Positions 1 to 9,034 of a stretch of DNA of 64,000 nucleotides are shown here, one piece after another; the first letter of the stretch is position 1; each line of letters begins with the position of its first letter. The stretch comes from Faucicola sp902506215 (GTDB taxonomy: Bacteria; Pseudomonadota; Gammaproteobacteria; Pseudomonadales; Moraxellaceae). The stretch spans positions 992,001 to 1,056,000 of the forward strand of contig CP069437.1 of NCBI GenBank assembly GCA_016888885.1, in the 5' to 3' direction. The notes under the pieces are model-generated. The model saw nothing but the letters and a program-made list of their open reading frames with translations. It was not told the origin of the DNA and searched no databases. The position numbers and the translations under genes are program-made.

Positions 1-1
1 C

Positions 2-895
2 AAATGGTATGTACGTAACAGTAACAATCAGATGGTTCCGTTTAGCTCGTTTGCCACCGGTGAATGGCAGTATGGTTCGCCGACCCTTACGCGTTATAAC
101 AGCTTGTCATCAATGAACTTGCAAGGTAACGCAGCACCAGGACTTAGTACCGGTCAAGCGATGGCAGCAATGGAGCAAATGATTGCCAAACTGCCAAAAG
201 GCATCAGTTACGAATGGACAGGTTTATCCTTAGAAGAGAAAAAATCTGGCGCCCAAGCACCTATGCTGTACGCGATTTCGATTGTCGTGGTGTTCTTATG
301 TCTAGCCGCGCTGTATGAAAGCTGGTCCATTCCCTTTGCAGTGTTGCTTGTTGTGCCACTTGGGGTTTTAGGTGCTGCGCTGTTTACCGGTTTACGTGGG
401 CTTTCAAACGATATTTATCTGCAAGTGGGTCTGCTGACCGTTGTGGGTTTATCTGCCAAAAATGCGATTTTGATTATTGAATTTGCCAAAGAACGGCAAG
501 ATTTGGGATATAGTCTATATGACTCGGTTACTGTCGCTGCGCGCCAACGCTTACGCCCCATTATTATGACATCATTGGCGTTTGGTATTGGTGTGGTACC
601 CTTATTCTTGGCAACAGGCGCAGGCTCAGGTAGCCAAAATGCGATTGGTACGAGTGTGTTAGGCGGTGTGGTCAGTGCAACTATCCTAGGGGTGTTCTTT
701 ATCCCAATGTTCTATGTGTGGATACGCTCACTGATTAAAGGTAACAAACCGCATGACCCCAATGACGGCAATAATGGTGACTTACAACCCGTATCACCTT
801 ACTCACCTAATGCCGCTGAACCTGTCGCTGTCACTCAGCCAACACAGGTGAGCCTCTATAAGCCTGATGGCGGTTCACCATCAAACCATCAATAA
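2..895 (+). CDS. RND multidrug efflux pump inner-membrane subunit, C-terminal part (cut by window edge)
   Basis: The reading frame is open from base 2, so the gene begins outside the window and the ATG at 32 is internal. The visible part reads like the C-terminal third of AcrB/MexB-type proton-driven drug exporters: a porter-domain segment (WYVRNSN, MVPFSSF), then the last transmembrane helices with the family motif LTVVGLSAKNAILIIEFAKE, RQRLRPIIMTS and a final helix ending FIPMFYVWIRSL. RND pumps export drugs and detergents across the envelope with a periplasmic adaptor and an outer-membrane channel. A hydrophilic, Asn/Pro-rich tail of about 50 residues follows the last helix. The next gene, on the same strand, encodes the outer-membrane channel, so this is the end of an adaptor-pump-channel operon. 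The exact pump name cannot be decided from this fragment. Confidence 0.93.
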   Translation, partial: KWYVRNSNNQMVPFSSFATGEWQYGSPTLTRYNSLSSMNLQGNAAPGLSTGQAMAAMEQMIAKLPKGISYEWTGLSLEEKKSGAQAPMLYAISIVVVFLCLAALYESWSIPFAVLLVVPLGVLGAALFTGLRGLSNDIYLQVGLLTVVGLSAKNAILIIEFAKERQDLGYSLYDSVTVAARQRLRPIIMTSLAFGIGVVPLFLATGAGSGSQNAIGTSVLGGVVSATILGVFFIPMFYVWIRSLIKGNKPHDPNDGNNGDLQPVSPYSPNAAEPVAVTQPTQVSLYKPDGGSPSNHQ

Positions 896-971
896 GACAT
901 AAATGGGTAAACATTTTACCCATTTAATCTTTTACAATAACAAACACATTATGTTGATACAGGTAAGTTAT

Positions 972-2552
972 ATGGATTCTACCTTTCGCCTAGTACCCCT
1001 GACCGCTATAGTAGCCACCCTACTATCGCTCAGCGCTTGTCAAACCATTCCAAAAGCCAAAACTGAGCCTGTCGTAGCACAGCCGCATATCGCAATTAAT
1101 CAGCCTTATGAAACCTATGACAGTCAGACCGTCAGCGGCACCAGTCAGCCGAGTATCGCGGCTCAGCGTTGGCAGGATTTTTATAGCGATGCCAAGCTAA
1201 AACAACTGATTCAATTGGGGTTAGACAACAACAAAGACATCAGTGCCACGATTTTGGCGATTCAAAAATCCCGCGCGCAGTATCAAATTCGAGACATCGC
1301 CGATGTGCCTACTATCAATAGTTCTGGCTCATATTCTTACGGTGCAAAAAATTCAATAGATGCCAATCCTAGTAGTGCTTACAATGTCGGTTTGGCAATG
1401 TCAAGTTACGAGTTTGACTTTTGGGGACGTATTGCGAGCCTCAAAGATGCCGCCTTACAAAACTATCTTGCCACCACTGCTGCCAAAGATGCCGCGCAAA
1501 TTAGCTTGATTAGTAACATTGCACAAAGCTATGTGGCATACAGCTATAATCTGGCACAACTGCAACTTGCCAAACAAACCTTAGCCACGCGCCAAAATTC
1601 ACTTCGCATTAACCAGCTGCGTTTTAAAGCAGGTCTTGATTCGCAGCTAAGTAGCGTACAAGCACAAGCGGCGGTTGAAGCTTCCAAAGTGGCTATCGCC
1701 CAAGCACAAACCAATTTGTTGACCAACCAAAATGCCCTGCGTTACCTAGTAGGCGCCCCTGTGGATAATAGCCTGCTACCCGCTGCGGGCATTAGTAGCA
1801 TCACCAATAATCGTATTTTTGGCACGGGCTTACCCAGTGATTTGTTATTGTATCGTCCTGATTTGCGTCAAGCGGAATATAACTTAAAAGCCGCAGGGGC
1901 AAATATTAACGCCGCGCGCGCTGCGTTTTATCCAACCATTAGCCTATCAGGCAATGTGGGTGCTGCCAGTTCAAGCTTAGGCGATTTGTTTAAAACAGGC
2001 GCATTTAGCTGGGGTTTTGGACCGAGCGTGAGTTTACCGATTTTTGATGCAGGTCTACGTAAAGCCAACTACCAAGTGAGTGAAATCGAGCAACAACAAG
2101 CGCTAAATACTTATGAAAAAGCAATTCAAACCGCTTTTAAAGAAGTCAATGACGTATTTGCCAATCGCGCAACATTAAATCAGCAGTTGACCGCGTACAA
2201 CCAGTCGCTCGCTGCCAACCAAAAATACTATCAAATTGTTCAAGCCCGCTTCAAAGCAGGTTTAGACAATTATTTGGGCGTATTAGATGCGCAGCGTTCG
2301 ATTTACAGTAGCCAACAAAATATCCTAAATACCAAGCAGTCGCAATTACTCAGTCAAATTCAGCTATACCAAGTTTTAGGTGGCGGGGTGAGTCGCGATG
2401 TGCCGCTCGAAACACCCATAGAAAAACATACAAATTTCAGCACCAAGTTGTCACAGGTTGCCAATAATGCCCAGCAAAAAATTACTGATGTAGCCCATCA
2501 GCCTGCCCAAGTGACTACTAAAACCACCACTACAACCACCGTTCAACCCTAA
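972..2552 (+). CDS. Outer-membrane efflux lipoprotein (OprM/NodT family)
   Basis: TolC-fold outer-membrane factor that forms the exit duct for the RND pump encoded just upstream. Upstream in-frame codons at 903 and 951 exist, but the ATG at 972 gives a clean lipoprotein signal: a basic/hydrophobic N-terminus and lipobox L-S-A-C with Cys23 as the predicted lipidated residue. An AGGT-like ribosome site lies eight bases before it. The body shows the duplicated OEP pattern: long Ala/Gln-rich coiled helices, PSDLLLYRPDLRQAEYNLKAA near the middle and RFKAGLDNYLGVLDAQRS in the second repeat. The length (526 aa) is slightly over the usual 450-490 because of a Thr-rich C-terminal tail. It is about 75 bases after the pump gene and followed by a strong terminator, so it is the last gene of the operon. 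Confidence 0.94.
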   Translation: MDSTFRLVPLTAIVATLLSLSACQTIPKAKTEPVVAQPHIAINQPYETYDSQTVSGTSQPSIAAQRWQDFYSDAKLKQLIQLGLDNNKDISATILAIQKSRAQYQIRDIADVPTINSSGSYSYGAKNSIDANPSSAYNVGLAMSSYEFDFWGRIASLKDAALQNYLATTAAKDAAQISLISNIAQSYVAYSYNLAQLQLAKQTLATRQNSLRINQLRFKAGLDSQLSSVQAQAAVEASKVAIAQAQTNLLTNQNALRYLVGAPVDNSLLPAAGISSITNNRIFGTGLPSDLLLYRPDLRQAEYNLKAAGANINAARAAFYPTISLSGNVGAASSSLGDLFKTGAFSWGFGPSVSLPIFDAGLRKANYQVSEIEQQQALNTYEKAIQTAFKEVNDVFANRATLNQQLTAYNQSLAANQKYYQIVQARFKAGLDNYLGVLDAQRSIYSSQQNILNTKQSQLLSQIQLYQVLGGGVSRDVPLETPIEKHTNFSTKLSQVANNAQQKITDVAHQPAQVTTKTTTTTTVQP

Positions 2553-2594
2553 TACATTAGAGCTCACGCCTTCTTAGATTAGGTATAAGCTGTT

Positions 2595-2632
2595 ATAGTA
2601 AAAAACCCACATCACTGTGGGTTTTTTACTAT
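2595..2632. terminator. Bidirectional rho-independent terminator
   Basis: A perfect 17-bp inverted repeat with a 4-base TCAC loop. The stem has A-run/T-run flanks and a CCCACA/TGTGGG core. It lies between the convergent efflux gene and thioesterase gene and can end transcription in both directions. Confidence 0.92.
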
Positions 2633-2643
2633 GAATGGCTGTT

Positions 2644-3252
2644 TTAAAACGCATAACTGGCGATGCCATGCGCGATGAGTTTTCCTTCATCATTGACCAA
2701 CATCATCCGCGTGGTGCAGCCTTTGCGTCCCATACGAATCACTTCGGCTGTGACCATAAACTCATGACCGCGCCCAGGGGCTAGATAATCAACACGCAAA
2801 TCGACGGTTGCCATGCGTTTGATTTTTTTGGTCTGCTCTTCAAATGTGCCTTGGTCACGACGATAGATTTCAAGCATCCCTTCAAGCCCGCCTATGGTAT
2901 CTAATAGCGTCGCCGTCATACCGCCATGCAAAATCTCAAAATTTGGATTGCCGATGAGGGCGGGATTGGACTTGACCTTACCATATACTTTGCCCGCCTC
3001 ATAATGATAGGTAGTAAAGGTATGCGCCACAAACGGGCTTTGCGACATGATGTTAGCGAGCTGCTGCCCTAGCACATCAATACTAGGTTTGCTGATAGCG
3101 TGATGCTCACTGTCTTCATTGAGCTGCAGTTGCGACTCGTTTGCCAAATCAGAATGCTCGTCATTTTCTTTAGACATCGTGTCAGTCATGTTAGTGCTAT
3201 CAGTCGATGACTGAGCGGCTAATTGATTGGCATTTACAGGGTTTAAACTCAC
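2644..3252 (-). CDS. PaaI-type hotdog-fold thioesterase
   Basis: Predicted acyl-CoA thioesterase of the PaaI/4HBT hotdog superfamily. The conserved hotdog region is the C-terminal ~140 residues: NPNFEILHGGMTATLLDTIGG contains the HGG and D active-site signature, followed by VDLRVDYLAPGRG and the beta strands typical of the fold. The first ~55 residues are polar, Ser/Asp/Asn-rich and look disordered; they are not part of the family domain. Start choice: the ATG at 3264 has no ribosome site, but its own bases form a perfect GGAGG five bases before a GTG at 3252, so I favour GTG 3252; ATG codons at 3189 and 3177 lack a good site. The physiological substrate cannot be read from sequence. It converges on the efflux operon and is divergent from hemB. 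Confidence 0.85.
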   Translation of the reverse strand: MSLNPVNANQLAAQSSTDSTNMTDTMSKENDEHSDLANESQLQLNEDSEHHAISKPSIDVLGQQLANIMSQSPFVAHTFTTYHYEAGKVYGKVKSNPALIGNPNFEILHGGMTATLLDTIGGLEGMLEIYRRDQGTFEEQTKKIKRMATVDLRVDYLAPGRGHEFMVTAEVIRMGRKGCTTRMMLVNDEGKLIAHGIASYAF

Positions 3253-3402
3253 GGCGCCCTCCATGCGTAAGTAGATTGTGTTAAGATAGCTTTTTAAAAA
3301 ATTATCATTCTAGCAAATTTTGCTTATTTAGCCTTATACAATTTCAACGTTAATTGATAACGTTACTTGATAATAAGCTTCACTCGATAATAAGAGGTTT
3401 TT

Positions 3403-4407
3403 ATGAGTTATATTTTTAACCGTTCATTCCCCAATACTCGCTTACGTCGACTACGTTACAACGATAATGTCCGCGCCATGGTGCAAGAAACCAGCATTGA
3501 GCCCAAGCATCTGATTGCGCCCGTGTTTGTCATTGATGGTAAACAGCAGCGCCAAGCTGTGGCAAGCATGCCAGGGGTTGAGCGTTTGAGCGTGGACTTG
3601 CTAATTGAGTATGCCAAGCAACTACTCAGTCTAGGCGTCACCACCATTGATTTATTCCCTGTCATTAGCCCAAGCCTTAAATCGCTACAGGCTGAACACG
3701 CCTATGATGACAACGGTCTTGCCTGCACTGCTATCAAAGCGATTAAAGATGCTGTGCCTGAGATGGTGGTGATGACTGATGTGGCACTCGACCCCTATAC
3801 CAGTCATGGTCAAGACGGTATTGTCGATGACAATGGCTACGTGCTCAATGACATCACCGTTGACATCCTCGCCAAACAAGCCTTGAGCCACGCCCGTGCA
3901 GGCGCGGATATCATCTCGCCAAGCGATATGATGGATGGTCGTATTGCCGCGCTTCGTCAAGCATTGGATGGAGAAAATTTTATTAATACCGCCATTATGG
4001 CGTATTCTGCCAAATACGCGTCTGCTTATTATGGACCGTTTCGTGATGCCGTCGGCAGCGCAGGCAACCTTAAAGGCGGACACAAAAAACAATACCAAAT
4101 GGATTTTGGTAATCGCGCCGAAGCCCTGCATGAAGTCGCTCTTGACATCCAAGAAGGCGCGGACATGGTCATGGTAAAACCAGGTCAACCTTACCTTGAT
4201 TTGGTACGCGAGGTCAAAGACACGTTTGGCGTGCCAACTTATGCCTATCAAGTATCAGGTGAATATGCCATGCACATGGCAGCGATACAAAACGGCTGGT
4301 TAAGCGAGGACGTTATTTTGGAATCACTGTTAGGGTTTCGCCGTGCAGGTGCCGACGGCATCTTAACTTATTTTGCAATGACAGCCGCCAAGCAGCTCAA
4401 TCAATAA
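3403..4407 (+). CDS. hemB: Porphobilinogen synthase (delta-aminolevulinic acid dehydratase)
   Basis: Condenses two 5-aminolevulinate molecules to porphobilinogen in tetrapyrrole/haem synthesis, in the cytosol. The full-length 334-aa protein has the two active-site lysines, K204 in YSAKYAS and K259 in VMVKPG. Where E. coli HemB has the zinc-binding cysteine triad, this protein has DVALDPYTSHGQDG: Asp and Ala replace Cys. That is the pattern of the Pseudomonas-type enzyme, which uses magnesium at an allosteric site. The start ATG follows AAGAGG with suitable spacing. It is monocistronic: divergent from the thioesterase and closed by its own terminator. Confidence 0.97.
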   Translation: MSYIFNRSFPNTRLRRLRYNDNVRAMVQETSIEPKHLIAPVFVIDGKQQRQAVASMPGVERLSVDLLIEYAKQLLSLGVTTIDLFPVISPSLKSLQAEHAYDDNGLACTAIKAIKDAVPEMVVMTDVALDPYTSHGQDGIVDDNGYVLNDITVDILAKQALSHARAGADIISPSDMMDGRIAALRQALDGENFINTAIMAYSAKYASAYYGPFRDAVGSAGNLKGGHKKQYQMDFGNRAEALHEVALDIQEGADMVMVKPGQPYLDLVREVKDTFGVPTYAYQVSGEYAMHMAAIQNGWLSEDVILESLLGFRRAGADGILTYFAMTAAKQLNQ

Positions 4408-4432
4408 CGTTCTAAAGTTTGATTAAAACTAA

Positions 4433-4470
4433 AGGCGACACTGGCTTATCAATCCGTGTCGCTTTTTTTT
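4433..4470 (+). terminator. Terminator of hemB
   Basis: GCGACAC / GTGTCGC stem (4435-4441 with 4456-4462) followed by eight T. Confidence 0.88.
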
Positions 4471-4850
4471 ATGTTACATTTATTAACTTAAAAGCATCGA
4501 GCGCGCTAACGAGCGTAATAAAAAGTTACTTAATGTGATAGAGAATAACAAAGCTGCTAACTTTTATTATTTTTTTACCCATTTATTTACTAAATATAAA
4601 CTTAGTTAATCAGTCAATTTCATGCACAATAAGTTAAAGTAAAGAAGCTAAAGCAAAAATATTAATTCTTATTTACCCCTATTGACTAAGCTTGCTAATT
4701 TTGGACTCGCCTTTTTGGCGTCATTTTTAGCGTTTTGTAATAATTGATTACTTTTTGGCATTAAATTTTTGAAAAAAATAAGCAGATAATGGGGTTAATA
4801 ACAAATAAAAGACCAGAGTGGTATCTGTTAGCTGATTAATCGAGGATAAG
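4471..4850. other. Intergenic, AT-rich; no gene seen
   Basis: Very AT-rich spacer between hemB and a small membrane-protein gene. I see no ORF, RNA fold or repeat I can defend. It probably holds the promoter of the downstream small gene. Confidence 0.5.
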
Positions 4851-5066
4851 ATGATGAGTAATGAACCAATTTCCAATAGTTCGATTGCTAATAGCCCAAT
4901 CAAAAACGCCATGATGGCAGTGGCTATGATGTCATTTTTAGCACTCAGCTTTAAACTGTCAAGCGATTTGACAATGGATACTCAGCCATCGATAAGTCCG
5001 ACTGACGCGGTCGTTAGTACCTTAAATCAGCCGGGCCAACAGGTAGTATTGTCTACCCATAATTAA
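4851..5066 (+). CDS. Small hypothetical single-pass membrane protein
   Basis: A 71-aa product of unknown function. The start is supported by a GAGGA ribosome site six bases upstream of ATGATG; either ATG could be used. One hydrophobic segment (about residues 18-36, AMMAVAMMSFLALSF) is preceded by a Ser/Asn-rich N-terminus and followed by a polar tail, so it could be a signal anchor or an uncleaved signal peptide. It has its own terminator at 5087-5112 and a long upstream spacer, which suggests a genuine independent small gene. I do not recognise a family. Confidence 0.6.
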   Translation: MMSNEPISNSSIANSPIKNAMMAVAMMSFLALSFKLSSDLTMDTQPSISPTDAVVSTLNQPGQQVVLSTHN

Positions 5067-5086
5067 ATTATTAGTTCAATTGATAG

Positions 5087-5112
5087 AAGATGCGATGCCG
5101 CATCTTTTTTTT
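5087..5112 (+). terminator. Rho-independent terminator after small membrane protein
   Basis: Eight-bp stem AAGATGCG / CGCATCTT with ATGC loop, followed by a T run. Confidence 0.88.
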
Positions 5113-5206
5113 ATGGCAGTCATTGACGACCACTGGGTTATCAATTGTTGCACAAGTTATTTCTCAAAATTTTACCGCCAACTATGTCCTTATCTTTTGC
5201 GCTTTA

Positions 5207-5219
5207 GACTATAATAGTC
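5207..5219 (+). promoter_or_regulatory. Probable -10 region of rep inside a short palindrome
   Basis: GACTATAATAGTC is a perfect 13-bp palindrome containing TATAAT, about 50 bases before the rep start. No convincing -35 is visible at 16-18 bp. A promoter is plausible; an operator role is guesswork. Confidence 0.4.
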
Positions 5220-5267
5220 GATTGTCCATTTTTTACTGAGCAACTTTTATTAACGGTGGAAGCGACT

Positions 5268-7307
5268 ATGAGCCAATTAAACCCTCGCCAACAAGAAGCC
5301 ATGCAATATGTCTCTGGACCCTTGCTGGTACTGGCAGGTGCAGGTTCGGGTAAGACATCGGTGATTACCCGTAAAATCGCTTATCTGATTGAAGAATGCC
5401 AAATGCCAGCCGAGCGTATTACCGCCGTCACCTTTACCAACAAAGCGGCTCGCGAGATGAAAGCCCGTGTGCAAAAATTATTGCCGAGTGATAAAACCAA
5501 AGGCTTAACTGTCTCGACTTTTCACCAATTTGGCTTGCAGTTCTTACGTTACGAGTTATTGCATACGCCGCTTAAAGGCAATTTTTCCATCATGGATGCC
5601 GAAGATAGCAAGCGGCTGTTGATGGATTTGATGGTACGTGACAACATGAGTGGTGCCGAGAGCCGCGAATTGGTCGGTAAAGCTATCAAAATGATATCCG
5701 ATTGGAAAAATGACCTCATCCCCCCTGAAAAAGCAGCAGATACGCTCACCGACCCTGAAGATATGCTATTTGCAACGCTCTATCAACTCTACGAGCGTAA
5801 CCTACGTGCCTACAATGCGGTGGATTTTGATGACTTAATTGTAATGCCGACACGGCTATTGCAACAAAACACCCAAGTACGGGACAAATGGCAAAATCGC
5901 ATACGCTATCTATTGGTAGATGAATATCAAGACACCAATACCGCGCAATATGAATTGATTAAACTGCTCGTTGGCGTGCAGCCGCGTTTTACGGTGGTGG
6001 GGGATGATGACCAATCCATCTATGCATGGCGTGGGGCAAAACCTGAAAACATGGCACTGCTGCAAGAGGACTTTCCCAAATTAAAAGTGGTTAAGCTTGA
6101 GCAAAACTATCGCTCTACGTCGCGTATTTTGCACGCTGCCAACTCAGTGATTACCAATAACGAGCATTTATTTGAAAAAAAATTATGGTCAGATAAAGGG
6201 CATGGCGAGCTGATTCGCATCATCAATTGTCGTAACGATGATGATGAAGCAGAGCGCGTTGCCAAAGAAATCATCACCCACAAACTTCGCAATGCCAATG
6301 AATGGCAAGATTATGCGGTACTGTATCGTAGTAACTTTCAGGCGCGTATGTTGGAAGCCCAGCTACGTCAGCTGCAAATTCCTTATAAGTTATCGGGCGG
6401 CACGTCGTTTTTTGCCCGTAGCGAAATCAAAGACATTATGAGCTATTTGCGTTTGATTCTAAATCCTGAAGACGACAGTGCCTTTTTACGCATTATCAAT
6501 ACCCCAAAACGTGGTCTTGGACCTGCCAGCCTTGAAAAGCTCGGACTATTTGCCCAAGAACACCAAGTCTCGCTTTTGATGGCAAGTGGTCATAGTGGAC
6601 TGACACATGTACTACCCAAAAAAGCCAGTGGCGAGCTTAAAGAATTTGCTGATTTTATTGAGCGTTACACCCAAGAGCTATACCAGCATCCCGACCCTGT
6701 GCCGCTGGTCAAACAAATGATTGATGAAACGGGCTATATCGATTTGGTACGAAGCGAAGCAAAAACCCCCCAGCAAGAAAAAATTCGTATTGATAATATC
6801 GAGACCCTTTACGCCAGTATCCAAAACCTGATTAACCGCGCCGATGATGACAATGATCGCACCATTGATGCAGTTATTCGTAAGCTTGTGCTACTTGATA
6901 TGCTAGAGCAGCAGCAGGAAGAAGAAAATACCAACAAAGTCAATCTGATGACGCTACACGCCGCTAAAGGGCTTGAGTTTGATTATGTCTATATCATGGG
7001 ACTTGAAGAAGAGTTATTACCGCATAAAAACTCCATTATTGCTGAATCCATCGAAGAAGAACGACGTTTGATGTACGTGGGGATTACCCGTGCCCGTAAA
7101 GAGCTGACCATGACGCTGGCTGCCCAGCGTCGTGCAGGGGGTCAAATGAAAACCACCACCCCTAGCCGATTTATCGACGAATTGCCGACAGAACATATCG
7201 ATGCCCCTGGCATGAAAAAATCAGCGGCAACCCACCAACCCAAAAAAACCGCAGAGGATTATTTGGCCAATATTCAGGCGTTACTCAAAAGCAAAGCCGC
7301 CAAATAA
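5268..7307 (+). CDS. rep: ATP-dependent DNA helicase Rep (superfamily 1)
   Basis: UvrD/Rep-type 3'-5' helicase that helps replication forks pass protein roadblocks. The product (679 aa from ATG 5268; E. coli Rep is 673) resembles Rep more than UvrD or PcrA along its whole length: Walker A GAGSGKT at residues 24-30, AVTFTNKAAREMK, LLVDEYQDTNTAQYELIKLLVG, VVGDDDQSIYAWRGA, KLEQNYRS, SGGTSFFARSEIKD, VNLMTLHAAKGLEFDYVY and RLMYVGITRARKEL. A GTG at 5256 is in frame, but GGTGGA sits eight bases before ATG 5268, which I take as the start. The C-terminus (EDYLANIQALLKSKAAK) also matches the Rep tail. Single gene, followed by a terminator. Confidence 0.95.
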   Translation: MSQLNPRQQEAMQYVSGPLLVLAGAGSGKTSVITRKIAYLIEECQMPAERITAVTFTNKAAREMKARVQKLLPSDKTKGLTVSTFHQFGLQFLRYELLHTPLKGNFSIMDAEDSKRLLMDLMVRDNMSGAESRELVGKAIKMISDWKNDLIPPEKAADTLTDPEDMLFATLYQLYERNLRAYNAVDFDDLIVMPTRLLQQNTQVRDKWQNRIRYLLVDEYQDTNTAQYELIKLLVGVQPRFTVVGDDDQSIYAWRGAKPENMALLQEDFPKLKVVKLEQNYRSTSRILHAANSVITNNEHLFEKKLWSDKGHGELIRIINCRNDDDEAERVAKEIITHKLRNANEWQDYAVLYRSNFQARMLEAQLRQLQIPYKLSGGTSFFARSEIKDIMSYLRLILNPEDDSAFLRIINTPKRGLGPASLEKLGLFAQEHQVSLLMASGHSGLTHVLPKKASGELKEFADFIERYTQELYQHPDPVPLVKQMIDETGYIDLVRSEAKTPQQEKIRIDNIETLYASIQNLINRADDDNDRTIDAVIRKLVLLDMLEQQQEEENTNKVNLMTLHAAKGLEFDYVYIMGLEEELLPHKNSIIAESIEEERRLMYVGITRARKELTMTLAAQRRAGGQMKTTTPSRFIDELPTEHIDAPGMKKSAATHQPKKTAEDYLANIQALLKSKAAK

Positions 7308-7345
7308 TTAATTGATAAAAAGAAGGCGTAGCGGAAATGGCTTAA

Positions 7346-7383
7346 AAAAAAGGGCAAAAAAGGTAACTTTAAGCCCTTTTTTA
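7346..7383 (+). terminator. Terminator of rep
   Basis: A-run + GGGC (7346-7355) pairs with GCCC + T-run (7373-7382): a 10-bp stem with a T-rich 3' side. Confidence 0.8.
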
Positions 7384-7705
7384 TTGCAAAACAGCCTGTA
7401 TGACAAAGATTTGATCCAAATACCCAAGTAAATGTAACTAAATATTTCTCAAAAAATAGGTATTTGATAGGGGATGTAACAAAAAATTTCAAATAAGCAG
7501 CTTAGTTACCTTTTTGGCAAATTTCATTTCATAACTTAACGTCCGACCTGTCAAACATAGACAGTAATCTAAATTTATTTTGTTATGATGGCTTTAACAA
7601 AACAAGCAGGGCAATATTTGGATTCCACAGATTCAAATTAACTTAACTAATAATTTTACATGGCTTGTTATGATGCTTTTCAAAAAACTTCTAAAGGAGA
7701 AGACG
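7384..7705. other. Long leader/spacer before the outer-membrane barrel gene
   Basis: No gene is seen. A short inverted repeat CTGTC-7-GACAG lies near 7548-7564, and TATGAT near 7584 could be a -10. A long, AT-rich upstream region is common for porin-type genes, but I cannot assign specific sites. Confidence 0.4.
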
Positions 7706-8275
7706 ATGAAAACTTTAAATAAAACCCTTTTAGCTTTAATTGCAGGTACAGTTGTGACTGCAGGTGCAAATGCTGCACTTTACCAAACCAATACTGTTGG
7801 CTATACTGGTCAACCCTATGTCGGTGTAAAAGCGGGTCAATTTAATACTGATATTGACCGTCTTGATGCTGATAACCAAACGGCTTATGGTGTGTATGCA
7901 GGTTATAATTTTACCCCTAACTTTGGTGCAGAAGTTGAATATGTAGATTCTTCAAAAGAAGATGTAAAAGTTAACGGTAAGAAAGTAGGTGAAATTAGCA
8001 CTAACACTGCAGGTTTATATGGTACTTATAAATACCAATTCCCAGCATCGAATGTTTACGCCAAAGGCAAATTAGGTGTTGCGCAAACCCAAGTTGATTT
8101 TGGTAATGATAAATATGACGAGTCAGGTCTTGCAGGTGGTGTCGGCTTAGGTTATAACCTTTCGCCAAATGCATCTGTAGAAGCTGAATATACGCGTCTG
8201 CCTTCAGTTGACGTAACAAATAATGTTTCAGTTGACTCAGACTTAGTCACTGTCGGTGCTCACTATAAATTCTAA
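7706..8275 (+). CDS. Small outer-membrane beta-barrel protein (OmpA-N/OmpX-like porin family)
   Basis: Secreted 189-aa protein. ATG 7706 follows a strong AAAGGAGA site, and the protein starts with a classic signal peptide (KTLNKTLLALIAGTVVTAGANA, cleavage expected after ANA). The mature part alternates glycine/aromatic-rich strands: QPYVGVKAGQFNTD, YGVYAGYNFTPNFGAEVEYVDS, AGLYGTYKYQF, AGGVGLGYNLSPNASVEAEYT, and it ends VGAHYKF with the C-terminal phenylalanine required for BAM-mediated insertion. Eight strands with short turns fit the OmpA transmembrane domain or OmpX fold without a peptidoglycan-binding domain. The role (adhesion, stability or small pore) cannot be determined. Monocistronic with its own terminator. 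Confidence 0.88.
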   Translation: MKTLNKTLLALIAGTVVTAGANAALYQTNTVGYTGQPYVGVKAGQFNTDIDRLDADNQTAYGVYAGYNFTPNFGAEVEYVDSSKEDVKVNGKKVGEISTNTAGLYGTYKYQFPASNVYAKGKLGVAQTQVDFGNDKYDESGLAGGVGLGYNLSPNASVEAEYTRLPSVDVTNNVSVDSDLVTVGAHYKF

Positions 8276-8306
8276 TTGAATTGATAGATGAATACTGGAT
8301 ATCAAT

Positions 8307-8339
8307 AAAAAAGAGTAGCTTATGGCTGCTCTTTTTTTT
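8307..8339 (+). terminator. Terminator of the outer-membrane barrel gene
   Basis: GAGTAGC / GCTGCTC stem (one G-T pair) flanked by an A-run and eight T. Confidence 0.85.
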
Positions 8340-8457
8340 GGTTTCTTTTTTTGGTCAAAAAAACTTACTTTGGTATTCACTCAGTATCGTGCCATTTAGG
8401 TTTATAATAGAGTGGTTTTGATACATTTTTTTATAAATTTAAGAAAAGTTGGTAAGC

Positions 8458-8922
8458 ATGAAGCAAGTACAAGTCAAGATTTTAAACCCCAAAATTGGTA
8501 ATGATGATAAATTTCCCCTACCTCATCGGGCGACAGACGGCTCGGCGGGCATAGATTTGCGTGCTTGTGTCGATGAGCCTATCACTATAAAAGCTGGTGA
8601 AAGCCAATTGATTGGCACAGGACTTGCCATTTATATTCAAGACCCTGATTATGTTGGCTTTATCATGCCGCGCTCAGGGCTGGGGCATAAGCATGGTATC
8701 GTCCTTGGTAATTTGACGGGCGTGATTGATGCGGATTACCAAGGCGAATTAATGGTCTCTATTTGGAACCGTAGTCAAACCGATTATGTGTTACAACCTG
8801 GCGAAAAAATGGCGCAGTACTTGGTCGTGCCGATTGCACGTCCGACTTTTGAAATTGTAGCGGAGTTTTCTGATATCAGCGTACGCGGTGACGGCGGTTT
8901 TGGCTCAACAGGCACTCATTAA
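8458..8922 (+). CDS. dut: dUTP pyrophosphatase
   Basis: Hydrolyses dUTP to dUMP and pyrophosphate, keeping uracil out of DNA and feeding thymidylate synthesis. The 154-aa product is typical of the trimeric family. Motifs: AGIDLRA (residues 30-36), PRSGLGHKHGI (71-81), GVIDADYQGE (88-97, with the catalytic Asp), and the flexible C-terminal P-loop-like RGDGGFGSTG (143-152). An in-frame TTG at 8449 is possible, but ATG 8458 matches the usual N-terminus. It is followed by algC and argB, the same order as in pseudomonads, where the group is often preceded by coaBC. Confidence 0.97.
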   Translation: MKQVQVKILNPKIGNDDKFPLPHRATDGSAGIDLRACVDEPITIKAGESQLIGTGLAIYIQDPDYVGFIMPRSGLGHKHGIVLGNLTGVIDADYQGELMVSIWNRSQTDYVLQPGEKMAQYLVVPIARPTFEIVAEFSDISVRGDGGFGSTGTH

Positions 8923-9034
8923 TTGTTACTGTTTTATCATTTTTTTTTAACAATTTATAACAGAGTATTTGATTATTTTGCCAAATTTCAATGCTATGAT
9001 TTTGGTAGTATAAAATCAGTTAGATATTTTTCTT

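Noticed and set aside
3685..4251. Long antisense frame inside hemB
   Set aside because: Shadow of a strongly conserved gene on the other strand; no independent signals.
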